DNA from: Streptomyces chartreusis
GTDB lineage: Bacteria > Actinomycetota > Actinomycetes > Streptomycetales > Streptomycetaceae
DNA: 64,000 nt
Assembly: GCF_008704715.1 (NCBI RefSeq)
Contig: NZ_CP023689.1
Coordinates: forward strand, 6,572,001 to 6,636,000
Direction: 5' to 3'
Both the position numbers and the translations under genes were made by a program. The stretch's first letter is position 1, and each line of letters opens with the position of its first letter. Positions 1 through 6,328 of the stretch are shown piece after piece. A model generated the notes under the pieces. The model saw nothing but the letters and a program-made list of their open reading frames with translations. It was not told the origin of the DNA and did not search any database.

Positions 1-19
1 CGCGGGTCAGTGCGCGCCA

Positions 20-226
20 TTACAAGATTTCGCCCCGGCTGCGAGCGTTGGCCTTGGCGACTCGTTCCCGCATGGTCGGACGCGATAGTCCGGAATGGGG
101 TGCCATGTCGGCACCTTCAGCCGTCGTACCCAACGCGTCGTCCCGGTCTTTGAAGACCAGTAACAGGCCGTCCTGTCCGTGCTGCTGCATCGCTGTGGAC
201 AGTCGGGCTCTTGCGTCGCTCGCCAT
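20..226 (-). CDS. Small hypothetical protein of the integrated element
   Basis: The gene encodes 68 residues. It is accepted as real because a strong ribosome binding site (GGAGGGG) lies 9 nt before the ATG. The C-terminal third (GLSRPTMRERVAKANARSR) has the look of a helix-turn-helix of the resolvase or small-regulator type, but it is too short to assign a family. It lies on the same strand as, and downstream of, the XRE regulator at 351-1592. Function is unknown. It belongs to the lower-GC mobile element that occupies the left 8 kb. Confidence 0.5.
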   Translation of the reverse strand: MASDARARLSTAMQQHGQDGLLLVFKDRDDALGTTAEGADMAPHSGLSRPTMRERVAKANARSRGEIL

Positions 227-350
227 GATCGCTCGCCCCTCCGTCGTTGGTCGGTAACAGCGACGGTATGAGCGTGATCAGAGCCAATCCATGTGCGCAG
301 AACGGTAGTTGGGTAGCTCAGCGCGCCGAACTACTACGCTCCGCAGTAGA

Positions 351-1592
351 TCAGCCAGCAACGCCGAGGTGAGCGGCCATACTCCGCATTTCCTCGGTCA
401 GCGTGCGCTTGCGAGTCTTCAGAATGTCCGCCATCACGCGCCGTGCTATGGGCTGATGAGTCAGCCACACATTGGCCGTCTCACGCAGGTTCACTAGCTC
501 ATCCATGGCGTCCTGGTGGGAGCCGAGCAGCGTGTGTGCACGGGCTACGTCGAGCCGATGGCGGCCGTAGTTGTTCGTACTGAGCCGGCCGAAGTTCTTC
601 ACAGCCTTGGGGCTCAGGGGGCCATCGTCGGCACGCCGCAGAACGCCCCGGGCATCGCCGATCAGCGCGAGATCCTCAACGGCTTTGGCCTCAGCGGTGA
701 CAGGGCCAAACGCTGACCAATGCGTGGGGAAGTCGGTGTGTTCCCGCTCGATCGCGCCCCCGGCAGTGCCAGCCATCCGGCGTGCATGCTTGGCCATGTC
801 CGGCCGGTTGTTCCGACGAGCAGCAGCAGCGACGCGAAGCCACAGCTCACCCCACACAGCGAGTTGCGCGGGAGTCGCCTCGGACATACGCGGCTCAATG
901 TCCGTAGCCGTCTGCGCTGCGAGCGTCTCTGACTCGTCGAATCGATCCTGCCTCAGCAGCAGCCAGCACAAGCCCACAACTCCCGTTGCTGCCAACTGAG
1001 TTTGGCCAGTCTCGCGAGCAAGCCGGATCGCCTCAGCGAGCGCGAAGTAAGCCATGTCGTATTGCCGCACCTGGGTCAGGTACTTGCCAGCGAGCAGCAG
1101 AGCATGTGCACGGGCGATCAAGGCTTGCTGCTGCTCTTCGCCCTGAAGGATTCCGGCAGCCGCCTCAGACGAGCGCAGCAAGCCGGGTAGCGCACGTGCG
1201 ACGGATGAGTACCGGTCCGCCTGATAGAGCGCGTGTGCGTCCTGTACGCCCTGGCGGATGGCCGATGGCTCCACAGCCTCAGCGGGTGCTGCCAGGGGCG
1301 CAGAGAGGCCAACAGGGGGCATGAGGGCACGGCGCAGCTCTGCGAGGTTCCTGCGGTTCGCCTCATCCTGCTGGCCGAGTACGGGCTCGGGCGCCTCGCT
1401 GGCGAATAAGGCAGAGGTCTCGACTCCCAGCGCACCAGCGAGCGAGGCAAGCGTGTCCATGCTGACGTGCCCGCCCTGCTCGACCTTGCGCACTGTGCTC
1501 AGCGAGAGGGCCGATTCTTCGGCCAACCGCTCTTGGCTCCAACCCTGCTGGCGCCGGTACTTGCGGACGTTGTCTGCCAACCCTGCGGACAT
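351..1592 (-). CDS. XRE-family transcriptional regulator with TPR-like C-terminal region
   Basis: Residues about 8-62 form a classical XRE/Cro helix-turn-helix (GWSQERLAEESALSLSTVRK, then a second helix pair around VSMDTLASLAGALGV). The remaining ~340 residues are alanine-rich and helical with a repeating pattern that resembles the tetratricopeptide sensor region of many Streptomyces XRE regulators. The ATG at 1592 is preferred over an in-frame GTG two codons upstream because GAGG sits 9 nt before the ATG and too close to the GTG. The gene is divergent from the small membrane protein at 1733-2041, so the 140-bp gap between them probably holds both promoters. It is likely a regulator of the mobile element or its host interface; the ligand is unknown. 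Confidence 0.8.
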   Translation of the reverse strand: MSAGLADNVRKYRRQQGWSQERLAEESALSLSTVRKVEQGGHVSMDTLASLAGALGVETSALFASEAPEPVLGQQDEANRRNLAELRRALMPPVGLSAPLAAPAEAVEPSAIRQGVQDAHALYQADRYSSVARALPGLLRSSEAAAGILQGEEQQQALIARAHALLLAGKYLTQVRQYDMAYFALAEAIRLARETGQTQLAATGVVGLCWLLLRQDRFDESETLAAQTATDIEPRMSEATPAQLAVWGELWLRVAAAARRNNRPDMAKHARRMAGTAGGAIEREHTDFPTHWSAFGPVTAEAKAVEDLALIGDARGVLRRADDGPLSPKAVKNFGRLSTNNYGRHRLDVARAHTLLGSHQDAMDELVNLRETANVWLTHQPIARRVMADILKTRKRTLTEEMRSMAAHLGVAG

Positions 1593-1732
1593 CGGCACTC
1601 ACCTCGACACCCAGGGTACGCACTCGCCGTAGCGGAGCAACGTCGATAGGTCAAGCGGGGTTCGCGTCCGGCTGCTGGGGGGCATGATCGGTGCTCCGTG
1701 CCGGGAATGCGCACAAGTTCAAGGGAGGGCGT

Positions 1733-2041
1733 ATGGCGGGGAACCTTGGTCAGTACGAAGTGTTCACGACAGCAGCAGGGAAAGCCGGGGGCGTAGACAA
1801 GCTGATCAGCAGCATCGAAAAGGCTGCCGCATCCAAGGCGTTCGGTAAGGGGGTCGGGCTGGGGGTGGCCGGCGCACTAGCGGCAGTCGGGGGTGCAGCC
1901 GCTGTGAAACGCTCCTTGGACGCTCGAAGAGCAGCCCGTGAAGCACTGGCCGACGAGTCAAAGGAGATTCTGAAGGCCACGATTGGTGGACCCATGGGGT
2001 CGGATGGCGACAACTCGGATAACAGCGACGGCGGAAAGTAG
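1733..2041 (+). CDS. Small single-pass membrane protein, unknown function
   Basis: The gene encodes 102 residues. The ATG at 1733 is chosen because GGAGGG lies directly upstream; an in-frame GTG 14 codons earlier has no such site. One hydrophobic glycine/alanine-rich segment (about residues 41-60, VGLGVAGALAAVGGAAAV) is followed by a basic stretch (KRSLDARRAAREA) and an acidic Asp/Ser-rich tail. This order suggests one membrane helix with a cytoplasmic C-terminus. It faces the XRE regulator across a shared upstream region and ends in a strong bidirectional terminator. No family is recognised. Confidence 0.6.
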   Translation: MAGNLGQYEVFTTAAGKAGGVDKLISSIEKAAASKAFGKGVGLGVAGALAAVGGAAAVKRSLDARRAAREALADESKEILKATIGGPMGSDGDNSDNSDGGK

Positions 2042-2044
2042 AAA

Positions 2045-2078
2045 AGCCCCGCTCCTGGGGCTATCCCAGGGCGGGGCT
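2045..2078. terminator. Bidirectional hairpin terminator between converging genes
   Basis: AGCCCCGC pairs with GCGGGGCT and, inside it, CCTGGG pairs with CCCAGG, giving an almost uninterrupted 14-bp stem. A-rich sequence precedes it on the plus strand (giving T residues on the minus strand). It lies between the stop of 1733-2041 and the stop of 2082-2291, so it can serve both genes. Confidence 0.75.
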
Positions 2079-2081
2079 CAG

Positions 2082-2291
2082 CTACTGGTCAGGGTCAGTC
2101 TCTGCGAAGTCGGTCACTCGCTCATCGGACTCAGCGGCGAGTACATGCGCATAAGTCTCTGGGTCGGCGCCAAGCACCCTGCGGCGGGCACGCTGGACCA
2201 ACGGCACTTCAAGGGGCGGGAACGTCCACAGCGGGGCGCTCAGCGCTTCAGCGGACAGCGACAGATAGTGGCGCAGTCGGTCAGCACTCAC
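2082..2291 (-). CDS. Small hypothetical protein translationally coupled to the SpdB-like gene
   Basis: The gene encodes 69 residues and starts with a GTG that overlaps the TGA of the upstream gene (GTGA, 4-bp overlap). This coupling is the main reason to accept it. The protein is mixed charge with no membrane segment and no motif that I recognise. It shares its transcript with the SpdB/DUF2637-like protein and ends at the bidirectional terminator at 2045-2078. Confidence 0.55.
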   Translation of the reverse strand: MSADRLRHYLSLSAEALSAPLWTFPPLEVPLVQRARRRVLGADPETYAHVLAAESDERVTDFAETDPDQ

Positions 2292-2881
2292 GCTGCACCC
2301 CCGGCGAGTTGCACCCGGATGCGCTGAGCACGTGCCTGACCGATACGGAAGTGCGCCTGAAGTTCACGCAGCGATGGAGCCTTGCCCGCATCCCGCTGTA
2401 TCTGCTCGGCGAATGCACGTGCCTGCGGCAGCAGCGGGTCAGAGGGATGCGCAGATGCGTCCGCCGGCTCGGGTGCCGGAATGGCTGTACGGCTCTCTGC
2501 GAGGCGCTCGGGCGTTTCAGGCTCAACGGCTACCGGCTCACTCTCCTGACGCGTCGGCGGAGCGCTCAGAGCCTTCACGCGCCAGAGGACGAGCGGGGCT
2601 ATCGCGCTGACAGCCACGACCAGCGGAACGGATACGGGAATCAGCCCCGAACTCACCAGATGCGCGAGCGCATTCGTCAGGATGAGCGCAGCCACAACGG
2701 CGGGTACATCGCGCCGGACGCTGAATGCACGCAGGGCGTAGACATCAAGTGCAGCCGGAATGCATCCCGCTGTGAACTCGCCGAAGCCAACTGCGCGTGC
2801 TAGTTGGTACTCAGCGGATGCGGTGGCGATGAGGGCAGCGAGCAAGGCGAGTGCGCCCAGTAGGTCTCTGTTCTTGATCAT
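2288..2881 (-). CDS. SpdB/DUF2637-like membrane protein with C-terminal DNA-binding-like region
   Basis: The gene encodes 197 residues. The N-terminal ~110 residues hold about four hydrophobic helices (LLGALALLAALIATASA, a second around FTAGCIPAALDVYAL, then VVAALILTNALAHLV and VPLVVAVSAIAPLVLW). A Pro/Glu-rich linker follows, and the last ~45 residues (GKAPSLRELQAHFRIGQARAQRIRVQL) look like a winged-helix or helix-turn-helix. This layout matches the DUF2637/SpdB proteins of actinomycete integrative and conjugative elements, where such proteins help plasmid spread inside mycelium; that role is an inference here. GAAAGAG before the ATG is the ribosome binding site. No TraB/FtsK-type transfer gene is visible, so it must lie left of the window if present. 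Confidence 0.65.
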   Translation of the reverse strand: MIKNRDLLGALALLAALIATASAEYQLARAVGFGEFTAGCIPAALDVYALRAFSVRRDVPAVVAALILTNALAHLVSSGLIPVSVPLVVAVSAIAPLVLWRVKALSAPPTRQESEPVAVEPETPERLAESRTAIPAPEPADASAHPSDPLLPQARAFAEQIQRDAGKAPSLRELQAHFRIGQARAQRIRVQLAGGAA

Positions 2882-2889
2882 CTGACGCT

Positions 2890-2936
2890 CTTTCAGGCAT
2901 GAGAAAGGGCCCCGAACCCGCTCGCGGCAGGGGCTC
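2890..2936 (-). promoter_or_regulatory. Leader hairpin and shared leader module before the SpdB-like gene
   Basis: Read on the minus strand, GAGCCCC pairs with GGGGCCC (2907-2936) and is followed by TTTCTC, ATGCCTGAAAG and the ribosome binding site. The tail GGGCCC-TTT-ATGCCTGAAAG recurs before the HNH-like gene (5492-5515). A terminator-like hairpin placed directly before the ribosome binding site suggests attenuation rather than simple termination. This is inference. Confidence 0.4.
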
Positions 2937-2996
2937 AGTGATTAGTGGTATGCATGCGCTTGACCAACTGCGCCATAGGTCAGGAAAGTTGGCGCC

Positions 2997-3524
2997 ATGG
3001 ACGCAGGATTGGCAGCAGTGCTCGGGGCGCTGGCGGGTTCAGTGGCAACGATTGGCGCAGCACTGGCCACGGGGTGGGCTCAGCGTGAAGGTGCGCGCAT
3101 CACTGCCCGTGCCGAGCATCGGCGGGAGCGGCGCGAACCACGTCAGAGCGTGTACAAGGTCCTCATTAGCGAGGCATCCCAGCTACGGGACTCGTCTGCG
3201 CCTTTCGCAGTGCACCCAGACTTGTACCCAGTGTTTGAAGAAGAACCGGAAGCGCGCTGGAGGCAATTGGTTACTGCGATCAAAGAGGCTAGTACGGATG
3301 CCGCACTGGCTGGACCGCCTGAAGTGAGCGAGGCGGCCATTTCATTGTCGCGAGGCGCTTCGGCGCTGTTGGCTGAGCTGTGCGTGTACAACATCGTTGA
3401 CGAAGACGGCCAGCGTGATGCTCGTGTGCGATTGTTCCTGCAATCACAGGAGTTCGATTCCAGCGTCACCGTTTTCATCATTGCAGCCCAGGCCGCACTA
3501 GACGATGACGGTAGTCGGAAGTAG
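2997..3524 (+). CDS. Membrane-anchored hypothetical protein
   Basis: The gene encodes 175 residues. Residues about 3-27 are hydrophobic (AGLAAVLGALAGSVATIGAALATG) and are followed by a highly basic stretch (RITARAEHRRERREPRQ), giving a single N-terminal membrane helix with the rest in the cytoplasm. The remainder is helical with no catalytic motif that I recognise. Proteins of this shape are frequent in Streptomyces accessory DNA and usually stay hypothetical. GGAAAG before the ATG serves as ribosome binding site. It runs opposite to its neighbours and is divergent from the SpdB-like gene. Confidence 0.65.
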   Translation: MDAGLAAVLGALAGSVATIGAALATGWAQREGARITARAEHRRERREPRQSVYKVLISEASQLRDSSAPFAVHPDLYPVFEEEPEARWRQLVTAIKEASTDAALAGPPEVSEAAISLSRGASALLAELCVYNIVDEDGQRDARVRLFLQSQEFDSSVTVFIIAAQAALDDDGSRK

Positions 3525-3853
3525 GCAAGAGCGCTACTCACCCTTGGCCTTTAGGCGCCGGCCCGCTGTTCACGTGTCCACCACGCGCCATAGCCGGTCA
3601 CCCCCTGTGACATGGTTAGGTAACGGAACGGTTACGAACGGGGTCTCTGACTGGGCGCGCCGGCCGGAGCCCTCCCCCGCGTTCAACTCCCCCATGGGGG
3701 CAAGGGGTACACCCCCACCCCTATCGCCCTAATCGGACATCAAGGACGTTCACTCAACGTGAATGCTCGGCGAATGTGGTGAGTAACGCAGTACGTGATG
3801 GGCCGGAGCACGTACCGAATTGGTAGGTGACTCCGGCCTACCCCGCTGTGTGA
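3525..3853. other. 329-bp non-coding stretch with hairpins
   Basis: No convincing gene is present. Visible structure: a small inverted repeat GTAAC/GTTAC near 3620; a palindromic CCCCCATGGGGG with an adjoining AGGGGT/ACCCCT pair at about 3687-3722 that could terminate the 2997-3524 gene; and a hairpin at 3801-3838 (GGCCGGAG/CTCCGGCC) just past the stop of the 3854-4636 gene. The hairpin encloses the motif TACCGAATTGGTAGGTGA, which recurs with a variant at 5023-5041. Confidence 0.5.
3801..3838 (-). terminator. Hairpin after the 260-residue protein gene, carrying a repeated palindrome
   Basis: An 8-bp perfect outer stem (GGCCGGAG/CTCCGGCC) encloses a second palindrome TACC-GAATT-GGTA. There is no clear T-tract, so termination is only probable. 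The inner palindrome matches the one upstream of the 4666-4974 gene, so it may instead be a protein-binding site. Confidence 0.4.
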
Positions 3854-4636
3854 TCAGCTCTGAAGCATGTGCCGAGTGAACGCGCTAGCAGCAACCCGCG
3901 CCTTACGCAGCTCGACAAGAGCGAGGTTCGTACGTGCGGCAGCAGAACGCTTAGGGTCACCGCTCCCTGCGGCTGCCCTAACCACCTCAGCGCTCACGAG
4001 AGTCAACACCGCCTCGCGCATGTCCGTGTCAATGCCCTGCGAATCCAGGAAATCACCGAGGAAACGCGGATCAGCCACCAGGGCGCCGACCCCATCACTG
4101 CGCTGAGCAAGCCGCTTCAGCGTGTCGGACAGTTCCCCCGGCTTACCGAGGTGGCGCTGAGTGAGCATCTGGAGATCAGCGCGGGCAGGCATCGAGTCTT
4201 CCGGTGAAATGAGCGGGCGGGCAGCCTCATACGTGAGCGCCGTAGCTACCTCAAGCTTCGCATCAGCGCTCTCGAACGACTCGGCGACCTTGTTGGTAGC
4301 CGTCTTGATTGCTTCGCCGGCGAGGAGTTCACGGCCCTGCGGGTAGATCTGCACATCATTTCGGATGCTGTCGGCCTTGGTCCGTGCGTCACGAGCGGTG
4401 CTCAGCGTCGACGTGATCGCCATGGAAGCATCCCGGACGATATCCCGCAGATCGGCGGGTAGAGCGCTGCTCAGATCCGCGTTGCTGCTGAATGCGGCGG
4501 CATGACCCTTAGCAGTCGTCGCCAGACCAGCAATGGAGGCGTCAGCCTGATCGGGGGTGCTCGGGCGCATGGCGTCGAAAGTCAGCGGGTCAGCCTCGGT
4601 GCCAGCGCCGGTGAATTCGAGGGGAGTCTCAGTCAT
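3854..4636 (-). CDS. Alanine-rich helical hypothetical protein
   Basis: The gene encodes 260 residues, rich in Ala, Asp and Ser, with no cysteine, no membrane segment and no signal peptide. The sequence is dominated by amphipathic helices (for example ATNKVAESFESADAKLEVA and SAAARTNLALVELRKARVAA), which suggests a soluble coiled or helical-bundle protein, possibly structural. I recognise no family. It lies 29 bp downstream of the 4666-4974 gene on the same strand, so the two are probably cotranscribed. Confidence 0.6.
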   Translation of the reverse strand: MTETPLEFTGAGTEADPLTFDAMRPSTPDQADASIAGLATTAKGHAAAFSSNADLSSALPADLRDIVRDASMAITSTLSTARDARTKADSIRNDVQIYPQGRELLAGEAIKTATNKVAESFESADAKLEVATALTYEAARPLISPEDSMPARADLQMLTQRHLGKPGELSDTLKRLAQRSDGVGALVADPRFLGDFLDSQGIDTDMREAVLTLVSAEVVRAAAGSGDPKRSAAARTNLALVELRKARVAASAFTRHMLQS

Positions 4637-4665
4637 GGGAATGGTTCCTTTAGTTTGGGTTGCGC

Positions 4666-4974
4666 TTATGCGCGGTTCGAGGGGCGGCGCATGTGGCGTA
4701 GCTTCCGCTCAAGCTCGGGATCCGGTACGCCGGGTGCCAGTTCGACGCCGTATGCGTGATGGTCATCCCCCTGCTTCGGGGCGCGGACGCTGATACCGAC
4801 GCTGCGGAGGATTTCCTTCACAGTCTTGAAGGGCACGCCCGAATGCTCACCGCCCAGGTGTCGAGAAACAGCGCGATGGACGGTCGGTATGGGCAGCCGG
4901 TTTCCGGGGGCCGGAATGAGCACTTCGGTCAGTGCGCGGGTGATGTCAGCAACGGAGGGCGGGTTGTCGCTCAT
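4666..4974 (-). CDS. Small winged-helix-like protein
   Basis: The gene encodes 103 residues. The ATG at 4974 is chosen because TGGAG lies 5-6 nt upstream; an upstream in-frame start would cover the palindrome at 5023-5041. The segment LPIPTVHRAVSRHLGGEHSG followed by PFKTVKEILRSVGISVRAP reads like two helices of a DNA-binding fold with a following strand (HAYGVEL). It may be a small regulator or a replication accessory protein of the element. Function is unknown. Confidence 0.55.
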   Translation of the reverse strand: MSDNPPSVADITRALTEVLIPAPGNRLPIPTVHRAVSRHLGGEHSGVPFKTVKEILRSVGISVRAPKQGDDHHAYGVELAPGVPDPELERKLRHMRRPSNRA

Positions 4975-5022
4975 GTGTACTCCAGAATTCAGCGATCCGA
5001 GCCGGTTGAGGCATCGGTCAGG

Positions 5023-5041
5023 TACCAAATTTGGTAGGTGA
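5023..5041. promoter_or_regulatory. Palindromic motif upstream of the winged-helix gene (candidate operator)
   Basis: TACCAAATTTGGTA is a perfect 14-bp palindrome followed by GGTGA. It lies about 50 bp before the start at 4974, where an operator would be expected, and a variant of it recurs at 3813-3830. It also overlaps the gap just after the HNH-like gene stop at 5047. Confidence 0.45.
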
Positions 5042-5046
5042 TGCGG

Positions 5047-5481
5047 CTAGCGCCTGAGTCGGCGAAACTGCGAGTCCCAATACACGTTGTGCGAGCGGCA
5101 CATGGGGATGTAGTCGGCGGGATCCGGCGAATAGGTGTAGGGGCCGTCCTTCAGGCGAGGCACCAGCGGTAGCAGCGCCCAATCGGATGCGCCCTCCCCG
5201 CAGTAGCAACGGTGTTCAGCGGCCTTGCCCTTGGCCTGTATGACGGCGCGATGAGCCTGGCGGTACCGGGCGTGGGGCGCAGCATTCTGACCGGACTGCC
5301 GGCGCTGCCAACTAGCACGGCGCTCAGGGGTCTTGTTGTACGCCTTGCCTCGCGCGCGGCTACATGTCCGGCATAGGTGCTGGAAGCCAGACCATGTGTG
5401 GGAGTCACGCATTAGGCCGCTGGGCATCGTCAGCACACCACAATCGCGGCATGTAGCGGCCAGTAGCTTTCGATAGGGCAT
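5047..5481 (-). CDS. HNH-like zinc-binding nuclease-type protein
   Basis: The gene encodes 144 residues. Two zinc-ligand sets are visible: CRDCG with CRTC near the N-terminus, and CYCG followed by YSPDPADYIPMCRSHN near the C-terminus. The pattern CxCG, WAL, YSPDPADY, PMCRSC is typical of actinophage HNH endonucleases; here the usual CRSCH is replaced by CRSHN, so catalytic ability is uncertain. The start at 5481 is preferred because GAAAGG lies 9 nt upstream, although in-frame ATGs exist at 5502 and 5523 inside the leader hairpin region. It lies downstream of an unusual structured leader (5482-5640). Confidence 0.6.
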   Translation of the reverse strand: MPYRKLLAATCRDCGVLTMPSGLMRDSHTWSGFQHLCRTCSRARGKAYNKTPERRASWQRRQSGQNAAPHARYRQAHRAVIQAKGKAAEHRCYCGEGASDWALLPLVPRLKDGPYTYSPDPADYIPMCRSHNVYWDSQFRRLRR

Positions 5482-5640
5482 GGTGGGAAGCCTTTCAGGC
5501 ATGAAAAAAGGGCCCTTGCGCACGGCGTAACCACCACCTCTGAGGCTTCCCGGCCAGAGGGTGGGATTACGACCGTGGGCAAGGGCCCAAGTCTGTGAGT
5601 GCGCGTACAGCGCTGTGTCCGGCGCAAAGGTGGGAAGCCT
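5482..5640 (-). repeat. Long hairpin flanked by 12-bp direct repeats in the leader of the HNH-like gene
   Basis: The 12-bp sequence GGTGGGAAGCCT occurs at 5482-5493 and 5629-5640. Between them, 5510-5588 forms a near-perfect long stem: GGGCCCTTGC/GCAAGGGCCC outside, then CACGG/CCGTG, CGTAA/TTACG, CCAC/GTGG and CTCTG/CAGAG. The 12-nt loop contains nine bases complementary to both flanking repeats. On the minus strand the stem ends in GGGCCC followed by six T, like an intrinsic terminator, and the proximal repeat copy abuts the HNH start codon. Confidence 0.6.
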
Positions 5641-5971
5641 GCCGGAGTGGGGCGAGTGCGTGAAGTACCCGCTTAACCCGTAACTAGCGAGTCGGTTACC
5701 TGCCGCAGGCTAGTTAGGGCTGCCTAAGTGACGAGGTGACGGTTTGAGCGCCACTTCGGTTTTCTTAGTAGATCTCCTAGAAGAATTGAGATGAGCGTCA
5801 AATCGTCACCTCGTCACTTTATGCAGGTCAGAGGGTGTTTTGATCTTGAAGCCCTACCCGCTGTTCGTCACTCGCGCTGTCCCGGACGGAGGCGATTTAA
5901 CGTTCTGTAATCATTTAATTACTTAACGTGATCTTCGATTCGGCCCCTACGTCCGCCAGAACGCACGAGAA
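5641..5971. other. Non-coding block rich in inverted repeats, candidate origin or control region
   Basis: No gene is seen. Present are AACTAGC/GCTAGTT (5682-5688 and 5709-5715), TTAGG/CCTAA (5714-5727), and a perfect 16-bp inverted repeat AAGTGACGAGGTGACG (5726-5741) against its complement at 5804-5819, with the pairing continuing imperfectly inward. GTGAC/GTCAC half-motifs occur five times. An AT-rich patch (5895-5935) contains two TTAACGT copies around GTAAT/ATTAC. The arrangement resembles a plasmid replication or transfer origin. Confidence 0.45.
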
Positions 5972-6014
5972 AGCCCCGTCCGAGCAATCCCGAGAGGGAC
6001 GCCCGAACGGGGCT
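5972..6014 (-). terminator. Hairpin terminator of the small gene 6034-6231
   Basis: AGCCCCGT pairs with ACGGGGCT, with further CG pairs inside. On the minus strand it is followed by TTTCTCG. It lies 20 bp past the stop codon of the 65-residue gene. Confidence 0.65.
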
Positions 6015-6033
6015 CAGAGGGGCTCTCAGGTGC

Positions 6034-6231
6034 CTAGCCGGCCAGTTGCTCAGGGAAGCCGAGCATGGCCTGTAGCAGCCGCTCAGTGCGGTCTATTCGC
6101 TGCGCGAGGTACACAGTTGTGTCGCCAGCGCTGCGAGCTGCATAAAGCCTGTCGAGCCTGCGGCTAACGGTCAGGTACTCGTACTCCTGGTCCCACGCTG
6201 CGTTGCGGGCGTCGAACTCTTCGCGTGTCAT
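6034..6231 (-). CDS. Small helical protein next to the integrase
   Basis: The gene encodes 65 residues. The ATG at 6231 follows AAAGGGAAA with good spacing; an upstream in-frame start nine codons earlier would include this site. The protein is charged, all-helical (EEFDARNAAWDQEYEYL, then SRRLDRLYAARSAG) and has no cysteine. Because it is the first gene downstream of the serine integrase on the same strand, a recombination directionality factor is possible, but those factors share no recognisable signature, so this is only a positional guess. Confidence 0.55.
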   Translation of the reverse strand: MTREEFDARNAAWDQEYEYLTVSRRLDRLYAARSAGDTTVYLAQRIDRTERLLQAMLGFPEQLAG

Positions 6232-6255
6232 GATGTGGTTTCCCTTTGGTAGGGA

Positions 6256-6300
6256 CACCGGTTCGGTCTGCGTCCGCCAAGATCACTGGCCGAACCGGTG
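6256..6300. repeat. Perfect 11-bp inverted repeat between integrase and the small gene
   Basis: CACCGGTTCGG at 6256-6266 and CCGAACCGGTG at 6290-6300 form a stem with a 23-nt loop. It lies 29 bp after the integrase stop and 25 bp before the small gene start. No T-tract follows, so it may be an operator or a processing site as well as a terminator. Confidence 0.5.
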
Positions 6301-6328
6301 CCATCTGATTGGGTACTGTGCTAGGTGC

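Noticed and set aside
2288..2881. Phage holin
   Set aside because: Four hydrophobic helices could suggest it, but the C-terminal DNA-binding-like region and size fit SpdB/DUF2637 better.
2895..2990. tRNA-like D-arm on the minus strand (GCGC, loop with GG, GCGC) plus a downstream GGTTCGGGG
   Set aside because: The anticodon, T and acceptor stems do not pair, so it is not a usable tRNA; it is treated as leader sequence of the SpdB-like gene.
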